Under the pieces are notes generated by a model. It was not told the origin of the DNA. It did not search any database and saw only the letters and a list, made by a program, of their open reading frames with translations. DNA of 64,000 bases from Siphonodentalium dalli (taxonomy: Eukaryota > Mollusca > Scaphopoda > Gadilida > Siphonodentaliidae), in the NCBI GenBank assembly GCA_032622095.1, contig CP136063.1:39160106-39224105 (forward strand). The letters run 5' to 3'. This document shows positions 12,047 to 22,717 of this stretch, piece by piece (within the stretch, counting starts at the first letter, position 1; every line of letters starts with the position of its first letter). The position numbers were made by a program, and so were the translations under genes.

Positions 12047-12202
12047 CGCCACTCTCTTGAGTTCGTTACTTATCATGTACGAGTAGAGTTATCTCGCCTG
12101 TTCCATGCGTCTGTCTTTTGCATTAAATGTTCGTACTAAAAACGTGTTCTCGAATATTTACCAAAATAGTTCGATAAGAGAGCTACAGTTCCTCTACGTG
12201 AC
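12047..12202 (+). repeat. 5' LTR of the gypsy-like element
   Basis: 156 bp, aligned without gaps to 17147-17302 with only two differences (first base c/t and c/a at position 23). It is unusually short for a Ty3/gypsy LTR. It starts CG where the 3' copy has the usual TG, and both end GTGAC. Confidence 0.92.
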
Positions 12203-12206
12203 GTGA

Positions 12207-12216
12207 TGGCAGCGGC
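12207..12216 (+). promoter_or_regulatory. Candidate primer-binding site
   Basis: tggcagcggc starts four bases after the LTR; TGG is the expected complement of a tRNA 3' CCA end. The tRNA was not identified. Confidence 0.4.
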
Positions 12217-12337
12217 TGTTCTACTCAAGAACCCACGGGATTCGATTACATGTTGTAATTATTCGAATTTTTGCAAAAAACGCTTATTTAGAGTTCACAA
12301 TTTCCTCTTGACTTGTCACCTAATTTCGTTCTAAATT

Positions 12338-13483
12338 ATGCCGGCGCCCAAGCAATGGAAGCTGACGGAAGACGAGACATTTTCGTCATATTCTGCTTGG
12401 AAGAATAATCTTGTTTACACTCTCTCACAAGACGACAACTTTGGACAGTTCTTGCGTGATGCTTCATGGAAAAAAACATCTAATTCTGTGCAACACAGAG
12501 GCCTCGCTAATGCAGCCACTAACACTCACTTGACTCACATGTTAGGCTTGGTCTCGCAGTATGTTCCACACTTCCTTTCGGCGGATATTGTTCAAAACTC
12601 TACAAGTTTGGCTTCAATCTGGCATATTGTGAGAAAGTATTATGGTTTTTCGCAGTCAGAAACTCAGTTTTTGAAATTTGCATCCATCAAATGGGAAGAA
12701 AATGAGAGACCTGAACGGCTCTATCAGAGACTTATCGCGCACCTACAAGACAATTTGCTCCGGAAGGATTGTAAATTACTTTATGATGGTCAACCTATTC
12801 AGAAAGATGAACAGATCTCCCCTACCGTAGAGCGTTTAGTCGTGTTAAAATGGATGGAATTGATCCACCCAAGCCTCACCTCACTCGTGCAACGCACATT
12901 TGCGTACGATCTACAGAGGATGTCACTGAAAGATTTGCAACCGCAAATAGTTGACGCTCTTGATGGTTTTTTAGAAGAACTCCGTTCTGATGGAGTGAAG
13001 GCTTCTCGAATACAATTTCGTGTGAATTCCAGTAAACAATACCGCATATGTCGTGCTGAAGGCCGCCAATACCTCGGTCATACTATTCACGAATGTGATT
13101 TCTTATCTCGAGCAGAGAAGGGCGGGTTCGTTAATGCCTATCGTGTGGACATAGATGAAGATCCTGTTTTCTATCTCCTGGAATCCTCTGATACTACGGA
13201 AAGCACTTCCACTGGTTATTCACAGGATAATTTTGTGGACGATTCTGAGGAGAGTCCGGTTCAACAAGTTGTCAACCGAGTAAAAACTGTTAATTCTCCA
13301 TCCTTCAACGTTTTCTATAATCATCACCCGATTACCATCACATGTGATTCCGGTGCAACTTCATTTCTTATCGGACACGACGTTGCCATTAAAATTCAGG
13401 CACCCATTACAAACACTAAGCATTCCGCAAACCAGGCTGATGGAAAAACCTCCCTAAAAGCCTGTGGGGTGAAGTTCATATAA
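12338..13483 (+). pseudogene. Gag and start of the aspartic protease, gypsy-like LTR element
   Basis: A 381-residue frame. The first ~230 residues are the capsid-like region (Trp22, Tyr/Phe-rich helices). A C-R-A-E...G-H-T-I-H-E-C stretch at 238-253 looks like a zinc knuckle that has lost its second Cys. Residues 335-340 (T-C-D-S-G-A) are the protease active-site motif. The frame breaks at a GGGG run near 13465, where two extra bases shift the protease into the next frame, so Gag may be translatable but not the full Gag-Pol. The ATG sits in a fair context 135 bp after the LTR. Confidence 0.8.
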
Positions 13484-14882
13484 CTCTCTTTCGTGGATCC
13501 TTACAAATTAATTTGGAGGCAGTCGTCGTCAAAGACCTAGACTGTGATGTTCTTGCTGGCATGCCTTTCTTGAAAGACAATAAGATCGTCTTAGACATCC
13601 CCAATGATAAAATAATCATTGATAACAAACATTCCGTGACATATTTGCACAAACCTCCTGGTACTACGCTCTCCAATATCCGACGGTGTTCCACTTACCT
13701 ACTTAGAGCACTTGAGAAAAATATTATCCTACCTGGTGATTTCTTGGAAATAAGTTGCCCTCTGGGTCTGCCCGATGGTGAGGAAATTGCAAACGAACCA
13801 CGCTACGACTCAACACAATCCACTCATACCTGGCCTCTACCTATCACAACCAAACCCATTGCTGGCATGATTCGCATACCCAACAACTCACCTGAACCTA
13901 TAGAAATTCACAGAAACTAGCATGTCGCTCAAGTTAGGTTCACTTGCACTTCATCTACCACCACATCCATTCAGTCGCATTCAAAACACTCCACATTTAC
14001 ACCATCAGGGGCTGACATTTCTATTACTAGTCCCACATCAAACACTAGCCCTGATGTTTCCAAAATATTACTTGATCCAGACAACCAATTAACTCCAAAC
14101 GAGCATAAACTTTTCACAACCTTGCATCAGTCATACTCAGATGTGTTCAACCCTGTCATTGGCAAATATAATGACGCATCTGACAAAATTCGAGCATCCA
14201 TAAATATGAGCCACCCCCACAGAAGGGCCGATTACCCCTGTACAAAACCAGTGACCTTCAGCTCCTACAGGACAAGATTGATGAACTTGATTCCCTTGGC
14301 GTGTTAGCTAAACCAGAACAAGTCGATGTCAAAGTTGAATATGTGTCCCCCAGCTTCTTAGTAAAAAAGCAAAGCGGGGGTCATCGGTTAGTGACAGCAT
14401 TCAATACCATTGGTAGTTACACAAGACCCACACCAAGTCGTATCACTCGCACCGATGATGTCAGGCGCTTCCTCGCCAAAAGCAAATACATAATAAAAAC
14501 TGATATGACGAAACATTTTTTTCAGTTAGCAATGGAGCATTCGTCTATGAAATACCTTGGCATTGTTTCCCCCCTCCAAAGGTATACGAGTCTACACCCG
14601 TGCCGCTATGGGAATGCCTGGCTCAACAGAGCAATTGGATGGGCTGATGTTCATAAAGCTCGCTGATGAGAAGGTTCTTCAGAAATTTCGACACAATAAT
14701 CTTCGGTTATCAGCTGCCAAAACTTCTATTTGTCCGGTAAATACTACCGTACTTGGTTGGGATTGGTCAGCAGGGAAAATTTCAGTCTCTCCTCACAAAA
14801 TCAACCCACTCTCTACTTGCAATCTGCCTGCAACTGTGAAGTCTCTGAGATCATGGTGTGGCGCTGATAAACATTTGAATGC
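13484..14882 (+). pseudogene. Protease C-terminus and reverse transcriptase, decayed
   Basis: Pieces in different frames. D-V-L-A-G-M-P-F-L is the protease C-terminal motif; then linker; then RT blocks P-S-F-L-V-K-K, G-G-H-R-L-V-T-A-F-N, I-I-K-T-D-M-T and G-M-P-G-S-T-E. An in-frame TAG lies at 13918-13920, with frameshifts near 14230, 14560 and 14930. The catalytic LADD block is cut down to L-A-D-E by small deletions on both sides (compare the intact L-A-D-D in the relative at 53.97 kb), so this RT cannot be active. The order protease-RT-RNase H-integrase is that of Ty3/gypsy-type elements. Confidence 0.8.
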
Positions 14883-15797
14883 ATGCATCCCTCAGTGCTC
14901 TGCTTTACTGTCCACTTTCGACCTTATGACTGCTGGAAAATCTTCCTCTGCTTGCAATCCCCCAAATCTATCGTTATTTCGAGGCCATCTGATCAACTGG
15001 TCATCACCACCGATGGCGCGGTCCGCAACGGTGGTATTGGTGCGGTATTACATATTCTTCGTGCTGGTAAAACTCTTCTTGGTGGATATTACTCTGCTAA
15101 GTTGATACCTCACCAACTAAAGTGGCTTCCTTGCGAGATTGAAGCACTCGCCATTGGTTCCGCTGTTAATCATTCGAGCTCCTGTATCTTAGAATCTGAG
15201 AACACCACCCAGATTTTGACCGATTCTCGCCCTTGTGTTCAAGCTTTCTCAAAACTGTCTAGAGGTGAATTCTCCACTAGTGCCCGCATTTCTTCCTTCC
15301 TATCCACCCTAAGTCGGTATAAAGTCATTCTCAATCATATTTCTGGTTCTAACAATCTCCTGGCTGACTTTCTCAGTCGTAATTCTGCCCAGTGTCCATC
15401 TGGTAGTTGTCAACTTTGTCAGTTTGTGTCACAAAACGAAGATTCAACCGTCAGATCTATCAGTGTTGAAGATATTCTTTCCAGATCAGCCCCCATGCCG
15501 TTTCTCAATGCTACTTCTTGGCAAGCTGCCCAACAAACTTGTCCTACCTTGCGTCGAGTTTATTCGCACCGCTCTCATGGCACTCGACCTCCCAAAAAGG
15601 CTAGAGGTGTTCGTGATGTCAAGAAATACATGAAAGTTTGCACCATTAGTGGTGGCCTGCTGATAGTCAAGAATACTACACCATTTCAACACTATAGTTG
15701 TCCCAAACCATATTCTATCTGGCCTGCTAACAGCTTTACATCTCCGCCTACAACACCCACTCAAGAAATTATTTCAGAGATATTTTTTTGCACTTAG
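14883..15797 (+). pseudogene. RNase H domain and integrase N-terminus
   Basis: A 304-residue frame. RNase H carboxylates are visible as T-T-D-G (D44), C-E-I-E (E85), L-T-D-S (D114) and A-D-F-L (D162), the expected D-E-D-D set, with H-I-S-G-S-N-N before the last. After a linker the frame runs into the integrase zinc-binding region and is lost at the end. It is a continuation of the broken pol. Confidence 0.8.
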
Positions 15798-17097
15798 TAT
15801 TGACCAAGTTATTGATTCTGTCACTAAGTCCTGTGCTCAGTGTACTGCCATCAGTAAACTTCCTCCCACCCTTCCAGTGTTCACATCATCACCTCCATGC
15901 TCTGGTCCTGGATTGGAGTTCGCCTGCGACATAATGTGTCGAGCAAGACAGAAGATACTTGTCGTCCGGGATACTTTCTCTTCCTTTACATTTGCTCGCA
16001 TAATTGCTGACGAGCGGTCTTCTACCTTGCGTGATGGTATTTTCGAAGTCATTGCTGATCTTAAATCACATCAGGGTTGTTCTATTCGCACAGATGGTGC
16101 TCTTGCTTTCCAAAGTCTTTGCAATGATCCTACCATGGAGGCTCGTAGCATTCGTATCGAGATTGGCCGTCTCAAGAATTGTAACAAGAACCCTGTCGCA
16201 GAGAAGGCCATCCAAGAGCTCCAGTGTGAGTTGAAGCGACTCTCTCCGACAGGAGACCCAGTGTCAACCACTCTTCTTGCTGAAGCTGTCAGTATCCTTA
16301 ACTCACGTATACGTAATCGTTGGCTCAGTGCTAAGGAGATTCTCTATCAGAGGGATGGCATCTCTGGCCAACAGTTGAACTTCTCTGACAAGGACATGGC
16401 TTCCAAACAGTTTGATCTCCGCACCAGAAACCACGAATCCAGCGCCCGCTCTGAAGTACCCCATGGATGTTTCATTCATCAGAAGTTCTCACCTGGTGAC
16501 CTTGTCTTCCTCAAGTCTAAAGGCGATAAACATCATGCTTGCCCCCAATACATTGTCACCTCATCTGATGAGAGCTATGTACACATTCAGAAATTTGCTG
16601 GCCAACAGTTCAGAGCCAAGACATATCCCGTCAAGCCTTCTGAAATTATCCGCTCCCCTAACATGGTGTCATCCACATCAGATTACGGCAAGGAAACTGA
16701 TCCCTTTGCATCAAACACCTCAGACTCAGAATCAGAACAAACACCATCTGACAAACATGACTCAGGCCAATTACCCAATGATTCACACAGCTTGCTCGAT
16801 CCACAAGATTCAGATTCAGATGATGAATCTCACACACAGCAGACCCTTCCTACACCAAACATGCAACCCGCTCATGATTGCGATTTCTCAAATCAGGCCA
16901 ACCCCGGTGGTAGCCCGTGTTCACCAGGCGTTCTGCACGACCTTCTAGAAAACCTAATTGGCTCTTATCCGGTGTTTGGGATACCTCCGAGGATGTGTAA
17001 AGTAAATCTAACTCAGCACTTTTCCCTTCATTCCAATTCTGCTCTGCATTTTATCTCAAATTCCATGGAATTTTGTATTTTTGCTTTATTACCTTAA
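15798..17097 (+). pseudogene. Integrase core and C-terminus of the gypsy-like element
   Basis: C-A-Q-C supplies the CC half of the HHCC zinc site. In the 406-residue frame beginning at 15877, D18 (F-A-C-D), D73 (R-T-D-G) and E109 (P-V-A-E) form a D,D35E triad with exactly 35 residues between the last two. A Ser/Asp-rich tail of about 150 residues follows. The integrase core itself is unbroken, but the upstream pol is not. Confidence 0.85.
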
Positions 17098-17129
17098 CAT
17101 TCTTTTTACCGGTATGTTCTTTATTTTAC

Positions 17130-17143
17130 AAGGAGAGAAGAGA
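17130..17143 (+). promoter_or_regulatory. Polypurine tract
   Basis: aaggagagaagaga, an uninterrupted purine run ending three bases before the 3' LTR. It is the expected plus-strand primer site. Confidence 0.75.
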
Positions 17144-17146
17144 CTG

Positions 17147-17302
17147 TGCCACTCTCTTGAGTTCGTTAATTATCATGTACGAGTAGAGTTATCTCGCCTG
17201 TTCCATGCGTCTGTCTTTTGCATTAAATGTTCGTACTAAAAACGTGTTCTCGAATATTTACCAAAATAGTTCGATAAGAGAGCTACAGTTCCTCTACGTG
17301 AC
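17147..17302 (+). repeat. 3' LTR of the gypsy-like element
   Basis: Starts with TG and is otherwise the near-identical partner of the 5' LTR (154/156). GGCG follows. Confidence 0.92.
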
Positions 17303-17500
17303 GGCGGTACATTTTCGGCCTACAATTTTTCGCCCAACTGGCTACTTGAGAATTTGAAATCGGACCGAGCACAGGTTCGACAATTTTCGGCCCAAAATGT
17401 TCCGCCCACCTGGTCACTTATGAATTTGGGGCCATTTGCCACACTTTCCGATATTTTGCGAATAAGAAATAAGGAATAAGTAACGAAATTGACGTTGCTT
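17303..17500 (-). mobile_element. Right part of the element split by the LTR retrotransposon
   Basis: Reverse complement of the left part: gcggtacatttt continues the interrupted unit, then inverted ggcccaaaatgttccgccca and ataaggaataagtaacgaaa mirror the left end. Together with the left part this would be an element of about 1 kb before the retrotransposon entered. Confidence 0.7.
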
Positions 17501-18669
17501 CTCAATCACACGTATATCAGCAACGACTGAATCACCAAACTCAACGGCTACACTGAATCCCATGAATGTGGGTATTCACCGAGTAGATGTTTGTCGTCCT
17601 ACTATCTCTCTTATGTGCACCTGGATGCACAGACAAAGCATTTATTTATAAAAGTACATCTTGTGCGTGTTGCTGACCGTATATATAACAAGTAGACAGT
17701 AACTAAAAGCTGTGTGGATGACTTATAAGTTTATGCATTATTTTTCTCGTTTTTACAGACGATGTGAGTGTGGCGTATTTGTGTAGAAAATCGACGGTTC
17801 GTATGCGTTAGAGCGTGACTTGTTATTGAAATAAGTGTGTAGATGTAGGCCAATCTGATTCCGTTACAACACAAGTATGTACACTTGCTAGCATGTTTGT
17901 GAGGTAATATCTGCGAGTGATCGCTCGCCCTCGATCAAAGTGAATTTAATTGTGTACGTGTCCTTGTGTATATTGATAGGTTGTATGCGCGTGTATGTTG
18001 TCTGACTATGAATGGAATTGTGTGCAGGATTTTATTTGATTTTATTGTTTCTTCATTTGACTCTTTAATATCATACTTTTTGTAAATGGTAAGTTTTTGT
18101 ATGTATAATGTATTCTTCATATCACGGAGGGAAATAAAGGTATATATAATATTTTCTCTTCAGAGCGTTTGTGTTTGTATAATGTGTTATCTTCAGAGCT
18201 TGTCTTTGTATAATGTTTTCTCTTCAGAAATAGTGTTTGTATGTCTTTACCTCCGACTTTTAACTAAAATTTATCTTATCTTGTTTCAATGCACGTCACA
18301 CTTACGTCTAACACACACACATATCACTACTAAATTCTCAGAGTACATATATATGTACCACCTAACCGATCCTACACTGCCACATAACATCGCCCAACAC
18401 TGATATCCGTTATACGGGACCAGTTTTTTGAAAAATTTTCGATCGGGCCGACCAATCTATTAAGTTTGCAATCTATTGTCAAATTTTACGGCATTTACGG
18501 GAACACAGGGAAATCTCAGTTGCAACGATTGGTTTATGTTTATATTGACATTGCTATCAAAACTAAGCAACACAGTAGACCGATCTTTGATGGCAAGAAA
18601 GCGGTGTCCATTATACAAATGTAGGCCAAAATGAATTTCCTGCGTTATTGGTGTCACGATATTTAAACC
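17501..18669. other. Upstream region of the 18.7-kb ZNF gene
   Basis: Non-coding. From about 18105 to 18240 a loose ~35-bp repeat contains two copies of ttttctcttcag, each a good 3' splice-site sequence. From about 18370 the sequence is paralogous to 25310-25515 (gcccaa, gaccag-tttttgaaaa, gaaagcggtgtccatta), so this is shared upstream sequence of two duplicated ZNF genes. Where the 5' exons or promoter lie cannot be told. Confidence 0.5.
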
Positions 18670-19506
18670 ATGGCGAAGAGAACTATGAGGATAAACCACC
18701 GTGAATATCAGTGCGATCTGTGTGAGAAAGTATTTACCAAGAACAGTCTCCTGATGTCACATACGAGAATGCACACAGGAGAACGTCCGTATCAGTGCGA
18801 TATATGCGGGAAATCGTACGCCCATAGAAGTAATCTAGTAAGACACAAACGAACCCACGATGTGTGTGAGAACTCATTTACAATGCATAAGAGAACACAC
18901 ACAGGTCACGTGACATGTGATCGTCTATACCTGTGCAATGTGTGTGATAAATCATTCCCAACGAGCAGTCATCTGAAGGTACATACGAGAATCCACACGG
19001 GAGATCGTCCATATCAGTGCGATATATGTGGGAGATCGTTCCACCAGAAACATCATATGGTAACACATAAGAGAATGCACACGGGAGAGCGGCCATATCA
19101 GTGCGATGTGTGTGAGAAATCGTTCACACAGAGATGTGATCTGACAACACATAAGAGAACGCACACTGGCGAGCGTCCATATCAGTGCGATGTGTGTGAG
19201 AAATCATTCACTTATTTATCTCAAGTCGTCATTCATAAGAGAATGCACACGGGAGAGCGTCCATATCAGTGCGATATGTGTGATAAATCATTCACCCAGA
19301 GCTCTTATCTTACAACACATAAGAGAACGCACACTGGAGAGCGACCGTATCAGTGCGATGTTTGTGAGAAATCATTTACACAAAAAGGTCATCTGATAAG
19401 ACATAAACTAATTCACACCGGAGCCCGTCCGTATCAGTGCGATTTGTGTGAGAAATCATTCTCCGATAACAGTCACCTAACGAGACATAAGAGAGTCCAC
19501 ATCTGA
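18670..19506 (+). CDS. C2H2 zinc-finger protein, nine full fingers and one truncated
   Basis: 278 residues, almost entirely Krüppel-type fingers; expected to be a nuclear sequence-specific DNA-binding protein. The ATG sits in aaaccATGG, a strong Kozak context, after a 12-residue leader. Full fingers start at residues 13, 41, 87, 115, 143, 171, 199, 227 and 255, joined by T-G-E-R-P-like linkers. Between residues 64 and 77 lies a remnant V-C-E-N-S-F-T-M-H-K-R-T-H with one Cys and a deleted helix, followed by a non-standard linker. Contact residues (-1,2,3,6) differ between fingers (e.g. HSNR, QHHT, QCDT, QGHR, DSHR), as expected for a protein selected to read a specific site. No KRAB, SCAN, BTB or ZAD domain is present in this exon. 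A dead tandem paralogue starts at 25516. Confidence 0.85.
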   Translation: MAKRTMRINHREYQCDLCEKVFTKNSLLMSHTRMHTGERPYQCDICGKSYAHRSNLVRHKRTHDVCENSFTMHKRTHTGHVTCDRLYLCNVCDKSFPTSSHLKVHTRIHTGDRPYQCDICGRSFHQKHHMVTHKRMHTGERPYQCDVCEKSFTQRCDLTTHKRTHTGERPYQCDVCEKSFTYLSQVVIHKRMHTGERPYQCDMCDKSFTQSSYLTTHKRTHTGERPYQCDVCEKSFTQKGHLIRHKLIHTGARPYQCDLCEKSFSDNSHLTRHKRVHI

Positions 19507-19594
19507 ACATACATGTAGATAAGATTATCCACATGATATAAAATTAGCAGAACCACTTAACCCTTTACCCAACAAAACGACAAAAAAACGTCAA

Positions 19595-19600
19595 AATAAA
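19595..19600 (+). terminator. Candidate polyadenylation signal of the ZNF gene
   Basis: AATAAA about 90 bp after the stop codon. No transcript evidence. Confidence 0.45.
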
Positions 19601-19714
19601 GCTTCAATGTTCAGCCTAAAATATCTTCGGTCTGTCTCAATAACACCATACAAATATGGATATCATTGGAACCGGTTCATTGACCACATTGTGATAGTTA
19701 CAGTTGACCCTGTG

Positions 19715-19781
19715 CCAATGCATTCTCTTATATATGCGAGTCGACCATAGATCGCCTCGCATATATAAGAGAAAGCATTGG
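19715..19781. repeat. Perfect-looking hairpin, 26-bp arms
   Basis: ccaatgcattctcttatata and the following six bases are reverse-complemented at 19756-19781 with one mismatch; the loop is 15 nt. Too AT-rich and too simple to call a microRNA; more likely a small inverted-repeat insertion. Confidence 0.8.
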
Positions 19782-19848
19782 CCTAAAAAAAATATAATTT
19801 TTTCTTACATTTTTTACATAAGAGAGAGCGATGTGTGAGATGATGTAT

Positions 19849-19887
19849 TTAAAGATGGATTATCTCTTTAAAGGTGGATTATCTAAA
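19849..19887. mobile_element. Two abutting TTAA-MITE-1 termini
   Basis: TTAA-AGATGGATTATCTCT, TTAA, then AGGTGGATTATCT: the right terminus and the left terminus of the family lie head to head with only a TTAA between them. See findings. Confidence 0.7.
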
Positions 19888-20088
19888 TAAACACAACACC
19901 AGGCGGTACGCACTACCACATCATTTTAACATCAATACAATGCAGGTATAATGTTGTATTGAGTTTAAAACCATAAATAGGAGAGTAAGATATTAGAAGA
20001 TATATGATGATTTATAAATCGAGAAATCAAGAAATACACGGGAAAACACCATCGATACAGTGACGTTACCAGCTTTACGGTTGTTTAA

Positions 20089-21668
20089 CACGTTGAGTGC
20101 CACTACGAGTTATCCCGTAGTTCGCAACCTTCGCAGGTTGCCACTACGAGTTATCTCGTAGTGGTTTCCATGTCGTCTAACTGACAAACGGAACCCGTGG
20201 AATAGATCGATACACCGCGAAAACCCGCCTCGGAACATCAGAACAGTGATTTTATCAAATAAATAGTGTGGCTCCCCTTACATCGTTCAACTGAAGTGAG
20301 CACCATCAGCACATATATTCTACTCAAAATGGTCCAGTTGTGAGCTGGCTACAGTGAATACAGCTGACACTGTCTCACTGAGTGACCACCAGAGGCAGTC
20401 ATGTGTGGGCAATTCGACTGGGTGTTTTGGTATCCAATAGACTGACAATGTTCACGCATGCAAACAAAGTCAGGGGGTGGATATTCACAATGTACAAACA
20501 TGCGAAGGCAGTTTCGAGGAATGGTTACATCGTTGTGTTTCAACACATTGAAACTTCGCACAGCCACCCACACACGTCACACATGCCTGCCAAATCTGTT
20601 CCCTCTCACTCATGTGCGAGTGGACGCATCCAACACAAGATAAGCGGATAATCCATGACGTTATATGCGCGTTGATGCTACCATTATCTCATTATTAGGG
20701 AACACAGCAGTTGTTTTTGTATACACTGTGCGGCTCCATTTGGGGGCTAGGTATTTTATTATTTATAATACAAGTAAAGCGGAACAATTATTCTCCAAAA
20801 CTACATTTTACCCACTTCCGAACATGTTGGACAATGGAAAGCGTAGCAATGACCGTACTTTAGACGTCATGCAGTTCACCGAACTGTTATACTTACGTAG
20901 GTACGGATAAATGATTTTGTGTAGCATAGAGGTTTACAGTAAAGGGTGACTTACTTCCAGACGGATGGATTATATGGAATCGTTACATGTAGCACACTCC
21001 TGAATGTGCAGGGATCTATTTGGCTACTGCTGCATGGTTGTTTTAATTTTGTGCTGACAATTCTTCCAACACTATTATTTTGGGTTGTACTTTGGAACCC
21101 TATAGCATAGGCCTAAATCAGGCTAAATGGGAGATAACTTACAATACCCGAAACAACAGAAGATGCATGCTCGTAGTCATTATTGTATGGACGAAATAAA
21201 CTCATCCTCACAGGAAACAAGTTCACCCGATTCCACTTCGGATTCGCTGTCTGTAGCCATGCATGCTCATATATATAAGTAATTTTCTCCGCCGTGCATC
21301 AGCCACAATTTAACTATATAACGGGCTATAACCACCACAAGGACTCCCACACCTCAATAAATATGCTTACCACCAAAATAACTTGTTTGGGTTACATTCT
21401 ACTTCATATTTGTTGCTCAAACGTGTCCAATTGTGTCTACGAGATAACTCGTAGTTGGCACTGGTGGTGGGAATACCCAAATTCCTTCTGCCAGTGCTGG
21501 CTACGAGTTATCTCGTAGTACTATCAATCGCCGTTTCTGTCATCTAAAGTCGCGACGTCATCCAATTTTTACTTCATTGAAGCCAAATTATGGTCTACTA
21601 AGGGTATCTATCTTGCCACGATTTGGCAAACTGGCGAGATTACTAATTGATTTCCGGCACTCAACGTG
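20089..21668. mobile_element. 1.58-kb piggyBac-like non-autonomous element
   Basis: TTAA lies directly outside both ends (20085-20088 and 21669-21672), and the termini are a perfect 13-bp inverted repeat, cacgttgagtgcc. A TTAA target and 13-bp TIRs are the hallmarks of piggyBac-type transposons. Subterminal palindromes ctacgagttatctcgtag (at about 20103, 20144, 21437 and 21501) are probable transposase or host-factor sites. No transposase is present; a 26-codon acidic frame on the minus strand may be a vestige. Confidence 0.75.
21180..21260 (-). pseudogene. Possible N-terminal vestige of a piggyBac-type transposase
   Basis: A 26-codon frame starting M-A-T-D-S-E-S-E-V-E-S-G and ending at TAA. 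Acidic Ser/Asp/Glu-rich N-termini are common in piggyBac transposases, and the frame lies inside an element with piggyBac-like ends. The match is compositional only. Confidence 0.25.
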
Positions 21669-22717
21669 TTAAAGATGGATTATCTCTTTAAATAATTTTT
21701 TTTAAATCGTTGCGTGGGTATAAAATAATAGATATGAACTGATAACCCCAGTACGGAAAAGCTTCTATCAATTAATATTGATTTTATTTCAAATATTAAA
21801 GGTGGATTATCTTTTTGTAAACATGTATTATATAGTTACCGGAGTATAACATATTAGATTTGAATCGAAGACTCCTGTCCGGAAATGCTTCTATCGATTA
21901 ATATTAATTTAATTTCGAATATTTTCTGGTCTAAAAAGGTGTTTGTTCAGCTAACGAACAATAGTGGTTACTGTTAACAGAGACCAGAAATTATATTGTG
22001 CAATTTTGTCACAAATAAACGTTAATTATACTGATTATCGCTTATATCTGTGGAACAAAACAATACAAACAACCAATCTGTGACATTTGACATTCGTTGC
22101 GTAGCCTAGGAACAGCCTAGTGCTCTATATCGCAATACGGTCTCATCCGAATGGTCCGTTCTAAAAATAGTAAACTAAACTGGCCCGATTTAATATTCGA
22201 AATAAAATCAATATTAATTGAAAGAAGCTTTTCCGGACATATGTCTTCAGTTCATATCTATTATTTTATACCCACGCAACTATTTAAAATTTGTTATTTA
22301 AAGAGATAATCCATCTTTAAATCGGGACCGTTTATGTTACTAATTTTATAACAGACCATTCGGATGATACCATATTGCGATATAGAACACTGGGCGGTTC
22401 CTATGGCTACGCACCGAAAGTCAAATGTTCCAGATTGATTGTTTGTATTGTTTTGTTCCACAGATATAAGCGATAATGATTATAATTAACGTTTATTTGT
22501 GACAAAATTGTACAATAAAATTCCTGATCTCTGTTAACAGTAACCACTATTGTTCGTTAGCTGAACAAACACACCCTTTTAGACCAGAAAATATTCGAAA
22601 TAAAATTAATATTAATCGATAGAAGCATTTCCGGACAGGAGTCTTCGATTCAAATCTAATATTTTATATCCCGGTAACTATATAATGCATGTTTACAAAG
22701 AGATAATCCACCTTTAA
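21669..22717 (-). mobile_element. TTAA-MITE-1, copy e, interrupted by copy f
   Basis: The right terminus (TTAA-AGATGGATTATCTCTTT) begins at the very TTAA that ends the piggyBac-like element. The copy runs to AATATTAA, is interrupted by another full copy, then resumes with ATCGGGACCGTTTATG and ends AGATAATCCACCTTTAA. Confidence 0.9.
21796..22320 (+). mobile_element. TTAA-MITE-1, copy f, nested in copy e
   Basis: 525 bp, complete ends, flanked by TTAA on both sides inside the older copy. The empty site AATATTAAATCGGG is visible in the copies at 24.8 and 49.8 kb. Confidence 0.95.

Noticed and set aside
19715-19781. Candidate microRNA hairpin
   Set aside because: Arms are a simple AT-rich near-perfect palindrome without bulges; no expression evidence.
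20349-20910. Cys-containing frames inside the piggyBac-like element
   Set aside because: I looked for the C-terminal Cys-rich domain of piggyBac transposases; spacing does not fit.
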